From Paragorgia papillata (lineage: Eukaryota; Cnidaria; Anthozoa; Scleralcyonacea; Coralliidae), in NCBI GenBank assembly GCA_035771165.1, contig JAWNZC010000338.1:1798001-1862000 (forward strand): DNA of 64,000 nt. Reading direction: 5' to 3'. Position numbers and translations under genes: made by a program. Of this stretch, positions 11,201-22,400 are shown one piece after another. The notes beneath the pieces are model-generated. The model saw nothing but the letters and a program-made list of their open reading frames with translations, did no database searches and was not told where the DNA came from. Position 1 is the stretch's first letter. Each line of letters opens with the position of its first letter.

Positions 11201-11342
11201 GTAATAGCATGGCTTCGAGTGCAATTTGGAAAAAAACATGCACCGGAGTGAGTTTTTCAAATACTGTCAAAATATATATTGAAGTATTTGAAAAACTCAC
11301 AAGTGCATGTTTTTCCAAATTGCACAAGAAACCATGCTATTA
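11201..11342. repeat. Foldback element with ~60-bp arms
   Basis: GTAATAGCATGG ... GTGCAATTTGGAAAAA ... GAGTTTTTCAAATACT is mirrored by AGTATTTGAAAAACTC ... TTTTTCCAAATTGCAC ... CCATGCTATTAC, with a short AT-rich loop near 11268-11282. Open frames on both strands come from the symmetry. Confidence 0.8.
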
Positions 11343-12005
11343 CTTATTAATAATATACATGAAAAAATGTTCAAAACAACTGTACTAACATTTTAACGTA
11401 CGTGTTTAGCCGTCCACATCCGCATATTCATTTGTTAAAAAACGCTTCGCTTCCTTTACTACTTGAAAAAGTTTACTCGAGGCATAAAGAAGCTTCTGGT
11501 CTTCTTGTAGGTACTTCACTTGGCAATATTAAAGCATAACTAGCTTCAAATTTGAACAAATTATCCCCAAAACCGCCGAATCTTGGCCGCCATCTTTGTT
11601 TGTTTTGTGTCGAGAAAAATCCGCTGTACAATCAATTTGATTGGTTCTTAGTGATAACACATTTTTGCACTGTGATTACAGATTTTTGCACTGTGATTAC
11701 AGATTTTTGCACTGTGATAACACAATGCACTGCACTGTTGTTTGGGATTAGCTGCACTGGAATCAGCCAATCACAGTCGAGATATTTTTTCATGTATATT
11801 ATTACCATAGTAATGTTAATGTACATTTTAGCTGAAACCATTTTTTCTGGCAAAGATTTCTTTCGTCATGATCGTGATCGCTGAAAAACTGTATTTCGCA
11901 ATCCAATTTGCTGACGTAAATTTAAATTAAATAATTTGAATAATTTAACAGGTTAGTTACCAGTACCCTGCTATCCGAACTGCGCATGCGCAAGTTGTGG
12001 ATTTG

Positions 12006-12051
<46 letters not shown>

Positions 12052-12583
12052 TAAACATGTTTCAGAATTATTTTCAGGTTTTCATCTCGCCTGTAATTTT
12101 GCGTGTAAGTGGACTCCACGCGTGTCGAGATTAGCACCCTTGCCCGGGCTCCGGGCCGTCGGCCCTCCGCACGGGCTCGGGTATTACTCAGCAAAGTGGG
12201 TTTTTGAAGTAATAAATCATTATGGATAAAAACTGTGTTATTCTTTCAGGCTAGAAATATTGAAAAACGCGTAATTTTCGCTATTAATCGTATTTTTAGC
12301 TTCTTTGTCCATTTAAAAAGCCAAAGATTCACAACCACGACAGATTAAGAAATAAATCACCCATCTTTTGACTTTTCAAAGCTGTTTTTATTCTTCATTC
12401 AATCTTTTCAACGTATTTGGCTGCGAGAGAAAATTCTGAAGCTGTTTCCAACTCAGCAAGGAACTTGAAAACATAACTATACAATACGCATGACGGAAGC
12501 TCATATTGGCAGATATTCAATCAATATAATTTATTGCATATATCAACAATTTTGCATTAATTATCGTAACATATATTGCTATA
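11343..12583. other. Unassigned DNA with a minisatellite and a (TA)n tract
   Basis: A ~21-bp unit, TTTTTGCACTGTGATTACAG, is repeated about three times at 11660-11725 beside TTTGATTGGTTC, in a weak palindrome ending near 11780. (TA)n lies at 12008-12046. A GC-rich hairpin, GGGCTCCGGGCCGTCGG, lies near 12145. No gene. Confidence 0.55.
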
Positions 12584-12694
12584 TTATAAAACAATTATAC
12601 CATTCGCTCTCGTCGTATATGAACTCATAGCCAACTCGGCGAAGCGCCTCGTTGGCTATGAGCTCATATACGACGAGAGCTAATGGTATAATTG

Positions 12695-12700
<6 letters not shown>
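12584..12700. repeat. AACAATTA-terminal palindromic MITE, copy B
   Basis: The ends AACAATTATACCATT and AATGGTATAATTGTT enclose a near-perfect stem (CTCGTCGTATATGA, CATAGCCAACTCGGCG and complements). A (TA)n tract follows directly. Confidence 0.8.
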
Positions 12701-12740
<40 letters not shown>

Positions 12741-12741
12741 G

Positions 12742-13062
12742 CAGTGTGTATAAAACGGAACCTTAGAAAATGAATTAGTATTCTGTTCAAACAACCTATT
12801 GTGGTAGTTTGAAAGCCCTATATAAACACCTCTGAGTCACGGATGCGTAAGAAACACGGTCTTATACACCTGAGAAATTAAGATAATTACTTGAAGTGTA
12901 TGCATGGTGAAAGTATTTAAAAGCTTTTTCTCGTCCTGTTTAACTTATGTGCCGATTAATTTATAACGTAGCGCTTTTAGGGCTTTCAAGCTACTGCAAT
13001 AGGTTGTTTTAAAAGAAATGATAATTCATTTTCTAAGGGTTCCGGTTTTTTTATACACACTG
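12742..13062. mobile_element. Tc1/mariner-like MITE
   Basis: CAGTGTGTATAAAACGGAAC at the left is matched by GGTTCCGG, TTTATACACACTG at the right. Inverted similarity extends ~100 bp inward (TAGAAAATGAATTA; AACCTATTG; TTTGAAAGCCCTA). TA follows the right end; the left flank is not a clean TA. There is no transposase frame. Confidence 0.65.
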
Positions 13063-13797
13063 TATAGCGGAACGACAATTTTCTGCATTGATAAACAGAT
13101 AAGAGATTTGAGAGCGATTTGCTTTGGTAAGAAGCCAAACGTCCTTATTCTTAACGGATGTACACTTACTTAAACGGAATTGATATTGATGCGCCAGAGT
13201 GTTGTGCAATTGATAAGTTTGTAGTTTATTGAGTACTCCATGTGTTGTTATACACCCTTCCTATCCGAAACTATATCTTGTACGTCTGTGGTTGCGCTTT
13301 AAGCACAGTTTACACTTATTCTATAAGGGGGGAAAAACAAACTCCCACCTTCCTACGTTAGTACAAATAATGGCAGCGACTCTAACATTTTCACACATTG
13401 AATCTGTTCGTCCCTCGATTGTACAAAATTTTAATTTTCTGGTAAATTGTGCAGCCTTTTGTATAATTTGAATGAGCGTAATATATTCTCTTAATCATGT
13501 CAAAGAAACAGTCCAATTTCTTGAAAGTAAGTACGATTTAGCTTATTAAATATGAATATAAGAAAGTACAACAAATGACTTTGAGACCTTGTAATATATG
13601 ATAGATAATTCAGTCAGGGTTTTCTATAGACAACATGATTGGCTTTAGAAAGGTTTCGTTGGATAAAGTAAGGTTAGATATACTGCCGAAACAGAGAACG
13701 TTGGATAATGCTACTTCATCGGTGCAGTGCCTGGAGATATTAAAACAAAGTCGAAATGTTACAGTTTATTATTTTTTTTGGAATACGTTACATAATA
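13063..13797. other. Unassigned non-coding DNA
   Basis: The 80-aa open frame at 13229-13471 has no motif I can place. Nothing else was recognised. Confidence 0.5.
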
Positions 13798-13893
13798 TTT
13801 AAAACATGAGCAGCAGTGTTTTATCAGATGTAAAAAAAGGGGCGACAGCCGAGTGTTTAGATCTGATAAAACACGTACTGCGAATGTTTTAAA
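13798..13893. repeat. Short palindromic element
   Basis: AAAACATGAGCAGCAGTGTT with TTATCAGAT is mirrored by ATCTGATAA, AACACGTACTGCGAATGTTTT around a GGGGCGACAGCCGAG loop. Confidence 0.65.
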
Positions 13894-14243
13894 TAGCTTC
13901 AAAAACGACCCATTTGGTAAGTTCATTGGCTTAGTAAGTTTGAAAAATAACGTTGTCTAAGCCGGGAAAATCAAAGGTAAAGTTTATGTAAATCAGGAAA
14001 TATCTTTATCAGATATAAACCACGGACATGTTACTGATTTCCCTTGTGTTTTCCTCATGAATTATAATGCGTTTTTGAATGAAATTAGTGTTCCTAAAAA
14101 GTAGTGATTCTAAAACACAAAGAATTTGCAATTATTATTTTTTGCTGTCCATCTTTAACCCTTTTACCCCTTGGGGGTTTCCTATTGTCAAGTATAAAAT
14201 CGTCTGGCGTTATAGCCAGAGTAACATACTAAAGATTATATGG

Positions 14244-14723
14244 TTAAAGTGCCTATGAAATGAAAATTAGGTCTGTCTTATTTCAAAGAACACTTAAAAT
14301 GATAGAGTAACATCTTTTGAATTTTTTTGTTTCCTTGCTTCGTTCTTGAGATATTTAAGTTTGTTTGATCTGCAAATTAAACATTTTGACGTCATACGTG
14401 CGTAATGAGTTATCGAAAAAAGTTATATATCTTTGCTATTATTAAACCAAAATAATTCGAGGGAAGCATGTGCGTGTGTTTCGCCCAGAACACTAAACAT
14501 GTAGATTTTCAAGTGATTATATTTGACAATAGCAAAGATATGTAACGTTTTTCGATAACTCATTATGCACGTCTGACGTCGCAACATGCGACATTTACAT
14601 CAACCAAACTGAAAAATCTCAATAACGAAGCAGGAAACGGAAAACTGAAAAAGATGTTACTCTATCATTTTAAGTGTTCTTTCAAATAAGACAAACTTAA
14701 TTCTCGTTTCATAGGCACTTTAA
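14244..14723. mobile_element. TTAA-target MITE with ~190-bp inverted arms
   Basis: TTAA is present on both sides (14244-14247 and 14720-14723). The ends read AGTGCCTATGAAA and its complement. The arms pair over ATAGAGTAACATCTTTT, GAGATATTTAAGTTT, CATTTTGACGTCA and ATAACTCATTA. TTAA duplication fits piggyBac- or Kolobok-type families. Degenerate copies of the same family sit downstream of each gene in the 4.2-kb array. Confidence 0.8.
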
Positions 14724-15080
14724 TAGACTTGGAGTTGACATCCGCAGTTATTGCACAGCCACTTTTTTTTATCCCAATTGAAAGTTTTTTCATTTTTGAC
14801 TTTCTTTATATAATTAACCTTTTGTTCTTGATTTTAACAAGATGCCTGCTTAAGCGTTCATTCGGGCTACTGATAGCAATGCAGCTTATGCACGAAACAG
14901 CGCAACAGCGTGCACATATTAAGCGTTTGTTAAAAAGTACAACATTTTCAGACGCAATGTAGTTTACAGTAATATGCAATGTAGTTCCAAGACTCTGGAA
15001 GCTGAAAGTACCTTTAACTGTACAATCAAAATAACCACAGCCGCGCTGCCCGCGCATTAAGCCTTTGGTGCACATGTAAT

Positions 15081-15535
15081 GCATGAGTCAATTCTTCCGG
15101 TAATCCCCCCCCCCGGGCAATACCCCAGATATTTGTAATCTTTTTCTCAAGTTCATAGCAAATTTCCCACCCCGGAATTTGAAATTTGCTAATTCCCCAC
15201 CCCGGGGCAAGGCTGAAAAAATAATATAATAAATAACACATGATTTACACTATATCAACTGCAAATTTATGTTTTGAACATGAAACAAAATAATGTGAAA
15301 TTAAACAGTGGCTCATTTCTGTTGCTGTACACCTACATATGCCCACACACTCGGATTATTTTCCTGGAAAATCTTTTAATTTCGTCATTGGAAGGAAGAA
15401 ACATTTAATTACCAGACTCCCCACATCTCCTCTTCATACCGAGATTGATCCTGACCTATACCCCAGGATCCAATTTTCTGCATTGTCCCGCGGGGGTGGC
15501 CTGGGGGGATGGTTACAGGAAGAATTGACTCATGC
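15081..15535. mobile_element. MITE with GCATGAGTCAATTCTTCC ends
   Basis: GCATGAGTCAATTCTTCC (15081-15098) is exactly mirrored at 15518-15535. CCCC-rich stretches lie inside both ends. No target duplication is obvious and there is no transposase frame. Confidence 0.75.
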
Positions 15536-15837
15536 TTAAACAAATAACAACGAATCTTAATACAACCCGGTGAACTTAGCTGCCAGTTTGCCAGCTTCGT
15601 GATAAAGCTGGATTCAACGAGTTACAAGACCGGAAAAACATTGGTGCAGCTGGCGAACTGGCACCTAACTTCACGGCGTTAATCTAGACGTGGAAACAAC
15701 ATCATGATTATTTATATTTTTTGCATTATTTGGTGCTTATTACGTGCGTTTTGTATAGTTGTTGGAGTAAGCAGCAAGCCGTTACTCAGTAAGCAGTGTA
15801 TTTAATATGCTGTGGCGTTGGTTTCTTGTATCTATAT

Positions 15838-16254
15838 TCAGCTCAAGCCTCCGTATTGTACTGATGTAAACGCAGCATGCATATTTCCGTCTCCTTCGAA
15901 ACTCGTCCATTCTGTCTTCATGAACAAGCCTTCTTTGTGTTTCTCTCGTATATTTTGGAGAAGTTTTAAAATAGTTTGCAGATTTGGAAGTCTTATATAA
16001 GTAAACATTTCACTGCGATTCATTGAAACAACATCCCCGGTTTCGAAATCGCTCCTATGCAGTGAGGTGTCTTTCTGTACGCTATAGACCGTTGATGTTT
16101 CCTGCTCGATTTTGCGAGTTCTTTCTTTTAAACCAGCTTTGCCTATTGCCAAAGTGTTGGTAGGTTTTCCAAATAAGTTGCTTATATGTTTGATCAGGAT
16201 CCAATGTGCTTCACACAACCACAGAATAGGCATGACGTTTTGACAATCGGTCAA
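15838..16254 (-). CDS. Unrecognised 138-codon frame, possible exon
   Basis: This is an uninterrupted minus-strand frame with mixed codon use and a non-repetitive, charged product. The residues LPNLQTILKLLQNIREKHKE look like an amphipathic helix. I do not recognise the protein. No signal peptide, membrane segment or catalytic motif is visible. It stands alone: no partner exon or convincing promoter was found. It could be a terminal exon, a transposon fragment or chance. The chosen start is simply the first Met. Confidence 0.3.
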   Translation of the reverse strand: MTDCQNVMPILWLCEAHWILIKHISNLFGKPTNTLAIGKAGLKERTRKIEQETSTVYSVQKDTSLHRSDFETGDVVSMNRSEMFTYIRLPNLQTILKLLQNIREKHKEGLFMKTEWTSFEGDGNMHAAFTSVQYGGLS

Positions 16255-16455
16255 TTTTCGAAGTGATCGATCGAAGACTCAAAGCGTAGGCTCCATACAT
16301 GGGAAGTATTGCGCAATAATTGCACATTCGTGACACCCCCCCCCCCCCAAAAAAAAAAAAAGAAGAAACAGAAACGCAGCCAAAACGTAGACTGCGGCCT
16401 ACCACAGGTAGCCCGAGTAATAATAGCTTCAAACCAAATATTTCAACTATACTGC

Positions 16456-16685
16456 TTAAATTAACTTAAATTAAATTAAACGAAACGAAATGAAATGAAT
16501 GAAATGAAATGAGGTGAAATGAAATGAAATGAAATTGAATTAACTTAACTTAAATTAAATTAAATTAAATTAAATCAAATCAAATCAAATCAAATCAAAT
16601 CAAATCAAATCAAATCAAATCAAATCAAATCAAATCAAATTAAATTAAATTAAATTAAATTTAATTTAATTTAATTTAATTTAAT
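16456..16685. repeat. Compound pentanucleotide microsatellite
   Basis: Runs of TAAAT, GAAAT, CAAAT and finally TTTAA follow one another: a 5-bp repeat that has drifted in blocks. Confidence 0.9.
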
Positions 16686-16689
16686 GCAT

Positions 16690-17799
16690 TAGATCTATAC
16701 TGAGCTAATTACATCGGAGAAACAGAAAGGTTACTGAAGAAGCGGAATACAATTCCAAACCTCTGCCGAAATAATACATGCAATTATTCTCACTGAGAAT
16801 AATATATTTATTACATTTCTTTTTCTTTTTTAAACTTGTGACTAAGCCTATTTTGGAGATATAGATCGATATATATACGTGCACCTTTTGATATTCGCAA
16901 ACGTAATCTTGAAAAAAACAGCGCTGTATATACAAAAACTTTTTGTTCAGTAAATATCATATCCTTACACGGTTAGTCGGGCGGATGCGATAAGGTGGTA
17001 GTTAACCCTAGATTACCCAAATCATTGTTTTTGCTCTAATTTCAAATAAATTTATTCAATCACCACAAAAATTGGCATGAAGCAACTACTAGACATTATA
17101 CCATTTTTGAACTTACGAAAGGTGACTTAGACTTTACGGTTGCCATAGTAACAACAAATAACTACGTGATAAACAAGAACTTGTGGAAGCAATATCTCAA
17201 GAGGAAAAATAGATATCAACTTCAAACTTGGTGAAGTTGCTTATTATGTCCAGGAGTATGCAACAAGTAGACAGAATTTCATTTAGTCAAATACTCGTGT
17301 CCGAACGCAAAAACAACACTGTTTCCATGGAAACAAAAGCAATATCGCAAATTTTCAAAAACTGTCTACTTATTGCATACATTCACTTGAGAAATAACAA
17401 ACGGGATTATAATATTATTTTAAGTACGTTTATTATATATAAAATGGCAAAAACTAATGTTTTTGTCGTGGTGAGGTTAAATGTTGAGAAAAATATTTAA
17501 CAAGGACATGACTTGTCTAATGTTGTTCTTATCTTTAACGAAGGCAATTAGTATTCAAATTTAGTAGTAATACTACTTTCTCACAAACTTTCACTTGTGC
17601 TTTTATAACTTTATCGACACTCTGATGCTGTTTTGTACTTATCAAACAACAGTTTAATGGTCTTTTGAAATTTGTGAATGTACTATTACTCGTGTTTGGA
17701 ATAATCAAAATAAAAAAATAATCAAATAATCATAAAAATTTTTCGATATGGATAATCTCACTTGAGATTGATTAACAACCATTTTTTAAAAATTTTTTA
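16690..17799. other. Unassigned non-coding DNA left of the gene array
   Basis: AT-rich, with small open frames only. The last ~50 bp (AATAATTTTAACTG near 17802) begin to resemble the end of the array unit (22444 onward). Confidence 0.5.
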
Positions 17800-18585
17800 A
17801 TAATTTTAACTGTTTTTATTTTTTATATTTTTATTTATTTTATCACATATTGGCAATTCAACTTTGTTATGTCAATTTTGTTATCTACTATACATTTAAT
17901 AATTTTTGTTTAATATATTTGTTTATAAAATATTGAACATAGTGCATTGGTATAGATTGAATTAGATTCAGTAATATATTTTGTGTGGTAAATGTTTGAG
18001 CGCATGTCATGCGATCTAGAAATAATTCCCTTCCGTGAATAGTTTGAAAGTAATTGAATGGGAGACTAAAAAACAACATAGTTTGATATGATATTTACTG
18101 ATGTAGAAAGCTTTGTAAAAGTTTAAAGTGTCTTGACGTTCTACTTACTAATTGAGGTTGGTATATTTAACAACCTATGCACAGGGCATTGTGATTATGG
18201 CACTGCTATAATACTGAATAAATTGTTTGCCCAAGTAAAGACGCAGAAGTTTGTCACCGAAATCAGAGTGCACGCACACTCTTGTGCATGCATTAACATT
18301 CATATTACGTTTGCATCAGAATATATGTACACCATGACTAAACTATTAACTTTTGTTTACTAAATTAAACTATGTTCGTGCAACAATTTCTAACCACAGA
18401 TAGATTTTCAAACTGACTAGATAACGAAGCAGACATAGTTTAGAGCTAACTCTGGTTTAATGATTTTTCTACTTTTGGGTCAGAACAGCGTTAACCTATT
18501 GCTGCCTAAGATGTCTGAAGTTTTTTCCCTTTCATGAGTGAAAACGTCTGGTGTTATAGACAATGGCTTTGCTTCGTATATTTTA

Positions 18586-18895
18586 CTGGGGATTAATATT
18601 TATGCTAAGACTACGATACTCGCCTGGACCATCAGGCGCTACGATTTCGAATAAAGAAAATCGAGGGGCAGTTTTTGGCCGACTCAAGCAGGAATAAGTT
18701 AAACACTATCCAATTTCTATATAACAGCTTATAATTGATATAAATAAGTGTTGTGGAAACACCACGTAAAATATTTCTCTGCTAAGCTTTCGGCCTGTTG
18801 ACTCAGGCATTCATCAGAGCAATGACAACAAACTATATTACATTATCGCCATGAAAACTTTCAAATAATTAACTTATAATTGGTCAAGTTTTTTA
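18586..18895 (-). mobile_element. Unit-1-specific insertion, PLE/retrozyme-like 3' fragment
   Basis: Units 2-4 run straight from GCTTCGTATATTTTACT into ~20 bp before TTGTATATGTC, whereas unit 1 has ~310 extra bases. The insert contains a hammerhead-like hairpin on the minus strand and ACGTGGTGTTTCCACAACAC, a self-complementary stretch at about 18750-18769. Size and hairpin suit a small non-autonomous Penelope-type or retrozyme-like insertion; that is inference. Confidence 0.5.
18781..18817 (-). ncRNA. Hammerhead-like core
   Basis: The minus strand has an exact CTGATGA box (complement of 18811-18817), a GCCTG/CAGGC stem with a six-base loop, GAAA (complement of 18788-18791) and a tiny GCT-T-AGC stem. 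The expected UH cleavage position after stem III is not in place (AGA), so activity in this monomer form is uncertain. Confidence 0.45.
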
Positions 18896-19436
18896 GTTTT
18901 CACTGTTGTATATGTATACATCAACAGCTAACACATCTTCAATTTCTAGCAAGTTGCTTATAGTACGTTCCCAGTAGTCACGAAATGCAAATGAGGACGA
19001 GATAAAACCCAACTCTTTAGCTTCCTTCTTTCTTTATGCAAATCTTAGGATCAGTGTTAATTGTAAGACTTATCTTAGCAGCTAGTAAACGAATTACAAA
19101 GGTCGTTTACTTTTGAAAAATAAAGACTATTAAAAACCGATATTTTAAAATCAAACACAGCTTACTTTTGCAATAATCATTATTAAATAAATAAATTAAA
19201 TGCATTTTATAATTGAGAAATATAAAGTAACTATTTCAGAAATATAAATATAGCGTAATGTATATCGATTCTAAAAAAACTTATTCTAAAAATAGCTTTT
19301 CTATAAGACTGAAAAGTGTATTTTGCAGTCGTTAAATTCCTAAAGGTTTAAAACATACAGGGTTGTAATGACTCATAAGGAACTTCCATAAAGTTCCGGT
19401 AATTTGTAAAAATAGTCTCAACTTTGAATTAATTGC

Positions 19437-19445
19437 TATATAAAG
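19437..19445 (+). promoter_or_regulatory. TATA box, array gene unit 1
   Basis: TATATAAAG lies ~120 bp before the start codon. A likely start site is ~28-30 bp downstream in ATCAACAGTTACAG. The motif and spacing are unchanged in all four units even where surrounding bases differ. Confidence 0.65.
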
Positions 19446-19565
19446 AGTTGCCCAATAAAACGATCAACAGTTACAGTCCCATTTCTTTCTATATTAAATA
19501 ATTATCAGTTGTTATATACGGTTTGATAAATCGTTTGGTTAATTACCTTAATCGGACTGAGGAAA

Positions 19566-21056
19566 ATGTTATTCTTGGTAAAGAACAACAAGAAATCAAG
19601 GCAGTATGAAACAAACGTAAGTAAGAAATTTCTTAGCTTATGTTAACGTTAATCACCTTGTTTGCTTTTTTGTCAATACCGATCCTGGAATAATTTAAAT
19701 TTCATTTATCTTGTTCAATATTCAAAGTGTTAAAAAAGAAGAAAGACACATTATTCATAAATTTATTACACAACTTCAAATCTTAAATATTTTTTGATGT
19801 TTTGAACAACATATACAATATGAACAGCCAAACCGTATTGCATTTATACAAGACAATTCCAAAGCGAACTGTAATAAATTCCAGACAGTTTGGACGAAAA
19901 TATTGTACAACTTATGAAATTCACACATCTAATTGTTCATGTTAATCAACAGTCATAAATATATAAACTGTTTAAACTAAGCTAAAAAAAATTCAACTAA
20001 AAGTTTATATAACTGCTAGAACGTACGAATCTGTATCCGATTTACGGCATTGGGTAAACCTATATTTTATTTAAATTATTTTTGTTTACGATTTAGCTTT
20101 TTATGACGACTTATATATTTTAGTATAAGGCCAGACCATTTTAGTTTGCCTAACGCCAAACCATTTTACTCGTCAAGTAAGTAGTCGACTATCCATGACT
20201 TTCCTTTTATCAATAAATTTTATAAAAAGTGCTTGATTTATATTGCGTTGTATAATATAAAATATAAATAAACAAGAATTTATATAAAAGAGGAAGCAGG
20301 CAACTTCTTTTATTTTCCAGCATTAAATATAAACTTTTCGGACGTTCACCTTTCTTCCGTAAAAAAGTTAAAAATGTATAAATACGTCACTAGAACTACG
20401 CCTTTTATAATACTTGGTTATATTAATTAACATATAAATAAATAAATAAATAAATAAATGAATAATTAATAACTGAATAATAACATTTGAGAAGCAAGTC
20501 ATTTCCTAAAGTCCTTTTCCTCATTCGATTATTTTTAATCTTGAATCTAATCAAAATATTGTCAGGATTTCTTGATCAATGTTGTAAAATTTTCTTGTTA
20601 TAGATTTTAAATTGTCTTTTTGTTCTACTCGTCGTTATTCGTTCCTCGTGCAGCATGGCAATTACTGCCAACAATGAAGAATATCTATCCATATTTAACC
20701 GGAGCAAACGAGCGGCCAACGACGATTGTTACGACAGCGTTTATAAATTACCGAATCCTGAAGGAATTCCAAGACAGCTGTCTTATCTCACCTGCAATAA
20801 GAAATGCCATCCCGTAGAGAGAAACGTTTCGTATGCCGTGATAGTAACCGAAACCAGGATTATCGCATGTACAAAAACACAAGAGAAATTTCCAAAATTG
20901 CGTAGATTTGGTCCAAACATATTTCCAATCAATTTTTTCCCAAGAAAAATATGTGAGCATAATAAGTCTTCGTTAACTACAAAGGTTGATGTTATTCATA
21001 AGAAAGGAAATACTCTGGAAGCAAAAAAAGAAACAATTGTTTACAGTTGCGAATGA
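19566..21056 (+). CDS. Secreted six-cysteine precursor, unit 1 (paralogue X)
   Basis: Two coding exons: 19566-19616 and 20604-21056, joined by a GT-AG intron (GTAAGT donor, TTGTTATAG acceptor) in phase 0; 167 residues. Residues 1-17 are basic (exon 1). Residues 18-34 form a hydrophobic run (ILNCLFVLLVVI then RSSCS), together a plausible signal peptide. A ~19-residue propeptide ends in RSKR, a furin-type site. The mature part is ~114 residues with Cys at mature positions 6, 28, 32, 53, 81 and 113, and two N-glycosylation sequons (NVS, NKS). No transmembrane segment follows. The acceptor was chosen because it gives an unbroken frame and exposes the hydrophobic run; an alternative acceptor at CGTGCAG just before the internal Met would lose the signal peptide and shift frame relative to exon 1. 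I do not recognise the family: the IPRQL...C-x3-C and the late paired-strand look recall IL-17-type cystine-knot cytokines only loosely. Confidence 0.75.
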
Positions 21057-21289
21057 CTTTCTTTCTACCCGAATATAATTAGATATGATATCTACATGTA
21101 ATATGGCGATACTATCTGTGATAATATATTATTATTTTATTTTGTTAATATTAATTTGCTATGTCCTATTATAAAATTTTGAAATTGATTAGTTGTGGCA
21201 TAAGTTTATGTCGACTGATAGGAACCTGTGGCAGTAAGCTGATTAAAATCCTTCTAATAGTGACTAACGAGAGTTTGTGGCTAGAGCAC

Positions 21290-21740
21290 CTATAAAAAAA
21301 GAAAAATCATTTAATAAATGAAACAAAAATTAAGCCAGTCTTATTTGAATGAACAATTAAAATGACAGAATGACATCTGTTGCAGTTATTTGTTTTCTTG
21401 CAGTTGAGATATTTCAGGTTGTTTGATAGGCGAATTAAACATTTTGACGTAAGGGGGGATAACGATTTATTTAAGATAATTATATATCTTTGTTATTGTC
21501 AAACATACGCTTCCTTCGAATTAATTTGGTTTGATAATAGGAACAACATAACTTCCTCCGCTAAATCTTACGTAATGTTAAAATGTTTAATTTGCATATC
21601 GAACAACCTGAAATATCTCAACAAAGAAACAAGGAGAAAAAAGCCGGAAAAGACGTTACACTCTTTTTTAAAGTGTTTATTAAAACAAGTAGAAATGAAC
21701 ATTACTTTAACCTAAGAAAGAAAAAGACTTCACAGGAAAA
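21290..21740. mobile_element. Degenerate TTAA-type MITE in each array unit
   Basis: GAGCACCTATAAA, GACAGAATGACATCTGTTG, GAGATATTTCAGGTTGTTTG and CATTTTGACGTAAG, followed by the inverted set, match the intact element at 14.24-14.72 kb. Equivalent copies lie about 25514-25964, 29738-30188 and 33960-34400. The 111-aa and 69-aa frames here are the MITE read through and are not counted as genes. Confidence 0.7.
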
Positions 21741-22227
21741 TCGGTCATTGAATGTCAACAATTTTGAATACAGATGTCATTATGTACTTTAATATTTAGT
21801 AATCTTACCTGTTACTGGTTGCTCAGTTGTTTCAGATTATACAATGTAAGCCAATATTATGTTGGCACTTATACGTAGAACAAAAGAAGCCATTGCGCAA
21901 TAAAATAAGCTTATTATGAATGCTCATTATAAATTTGCTTTAATATGCATAATTAGATATTCGATAGACTATATACTATCTGTGTTAATTTATCATTATT
22001 ATTTATTATATTAATACGAAAGTGTTTTACTAAAAACTAAAACATTTGTAGAATTAATATTACTTATCAGGTTTTTTTTGTAAACACTTGCAATTGGTCT
22101 GAATCTATGTTACCCTATTGTGTATTTAATATTTTTGTTTAAGAAAAGGATACCAATACATAAATAATTAATTTGTACCTATTTTGTGCTTTGATTATCT
22201 TGAGTGCTAGCGTTTCTCTCCGACACA

Positions 22228-22237
22228 CACACACACA

Positions 22238-22276
<39 letters not shown>

Positions 22277-22400
22277 TTACCTCAAAATGTTGAGTGTCGC
22301 AACTGTCAGTTTCACGCGGGGTTGCGACACTCAACATTTTGATACACGATGTTGCGACACTCAACATTTTGAGGTAAGCCCTCTTAAACTATACTATATT
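22228..22400. repeat. (CA)n(TA)n tract plus hammerhead half-palindrome (units 1-3)
   Basis: After the dinucleotide run comes CTTACCTCAAAATGTTGAG, then on the minus strand GCGTGAAACTGACAG TTGCGACAC. This is the 3' half of the PLE hammerhead (GAAA, CTG-A-CAG, TT) without its CUGANGA box. A mirrored TTGCGACACTCAACATTTTG occurs twice after it. Copies follow at about 26452-26624 and 30671-30848. In unit 4 a whole PLE occupies this spot. Confidence 0.65.

Noticed and set aside
11632..11884. Repetitive FCTVITD / VITVQKS peptides as a repeat protein
   Set aside because: They are a ~21-bp minisatellite read on both strands.
20655..21056. Array gene as a single-exon cytosolic protein starting at the internal Met
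   Set aside because: The frame stays open 17 codons upstream to a good acceptor, encodes a hydrophobic segment, and joins exon 1 in phase; the internal Met is more likely just after the signal peptide.
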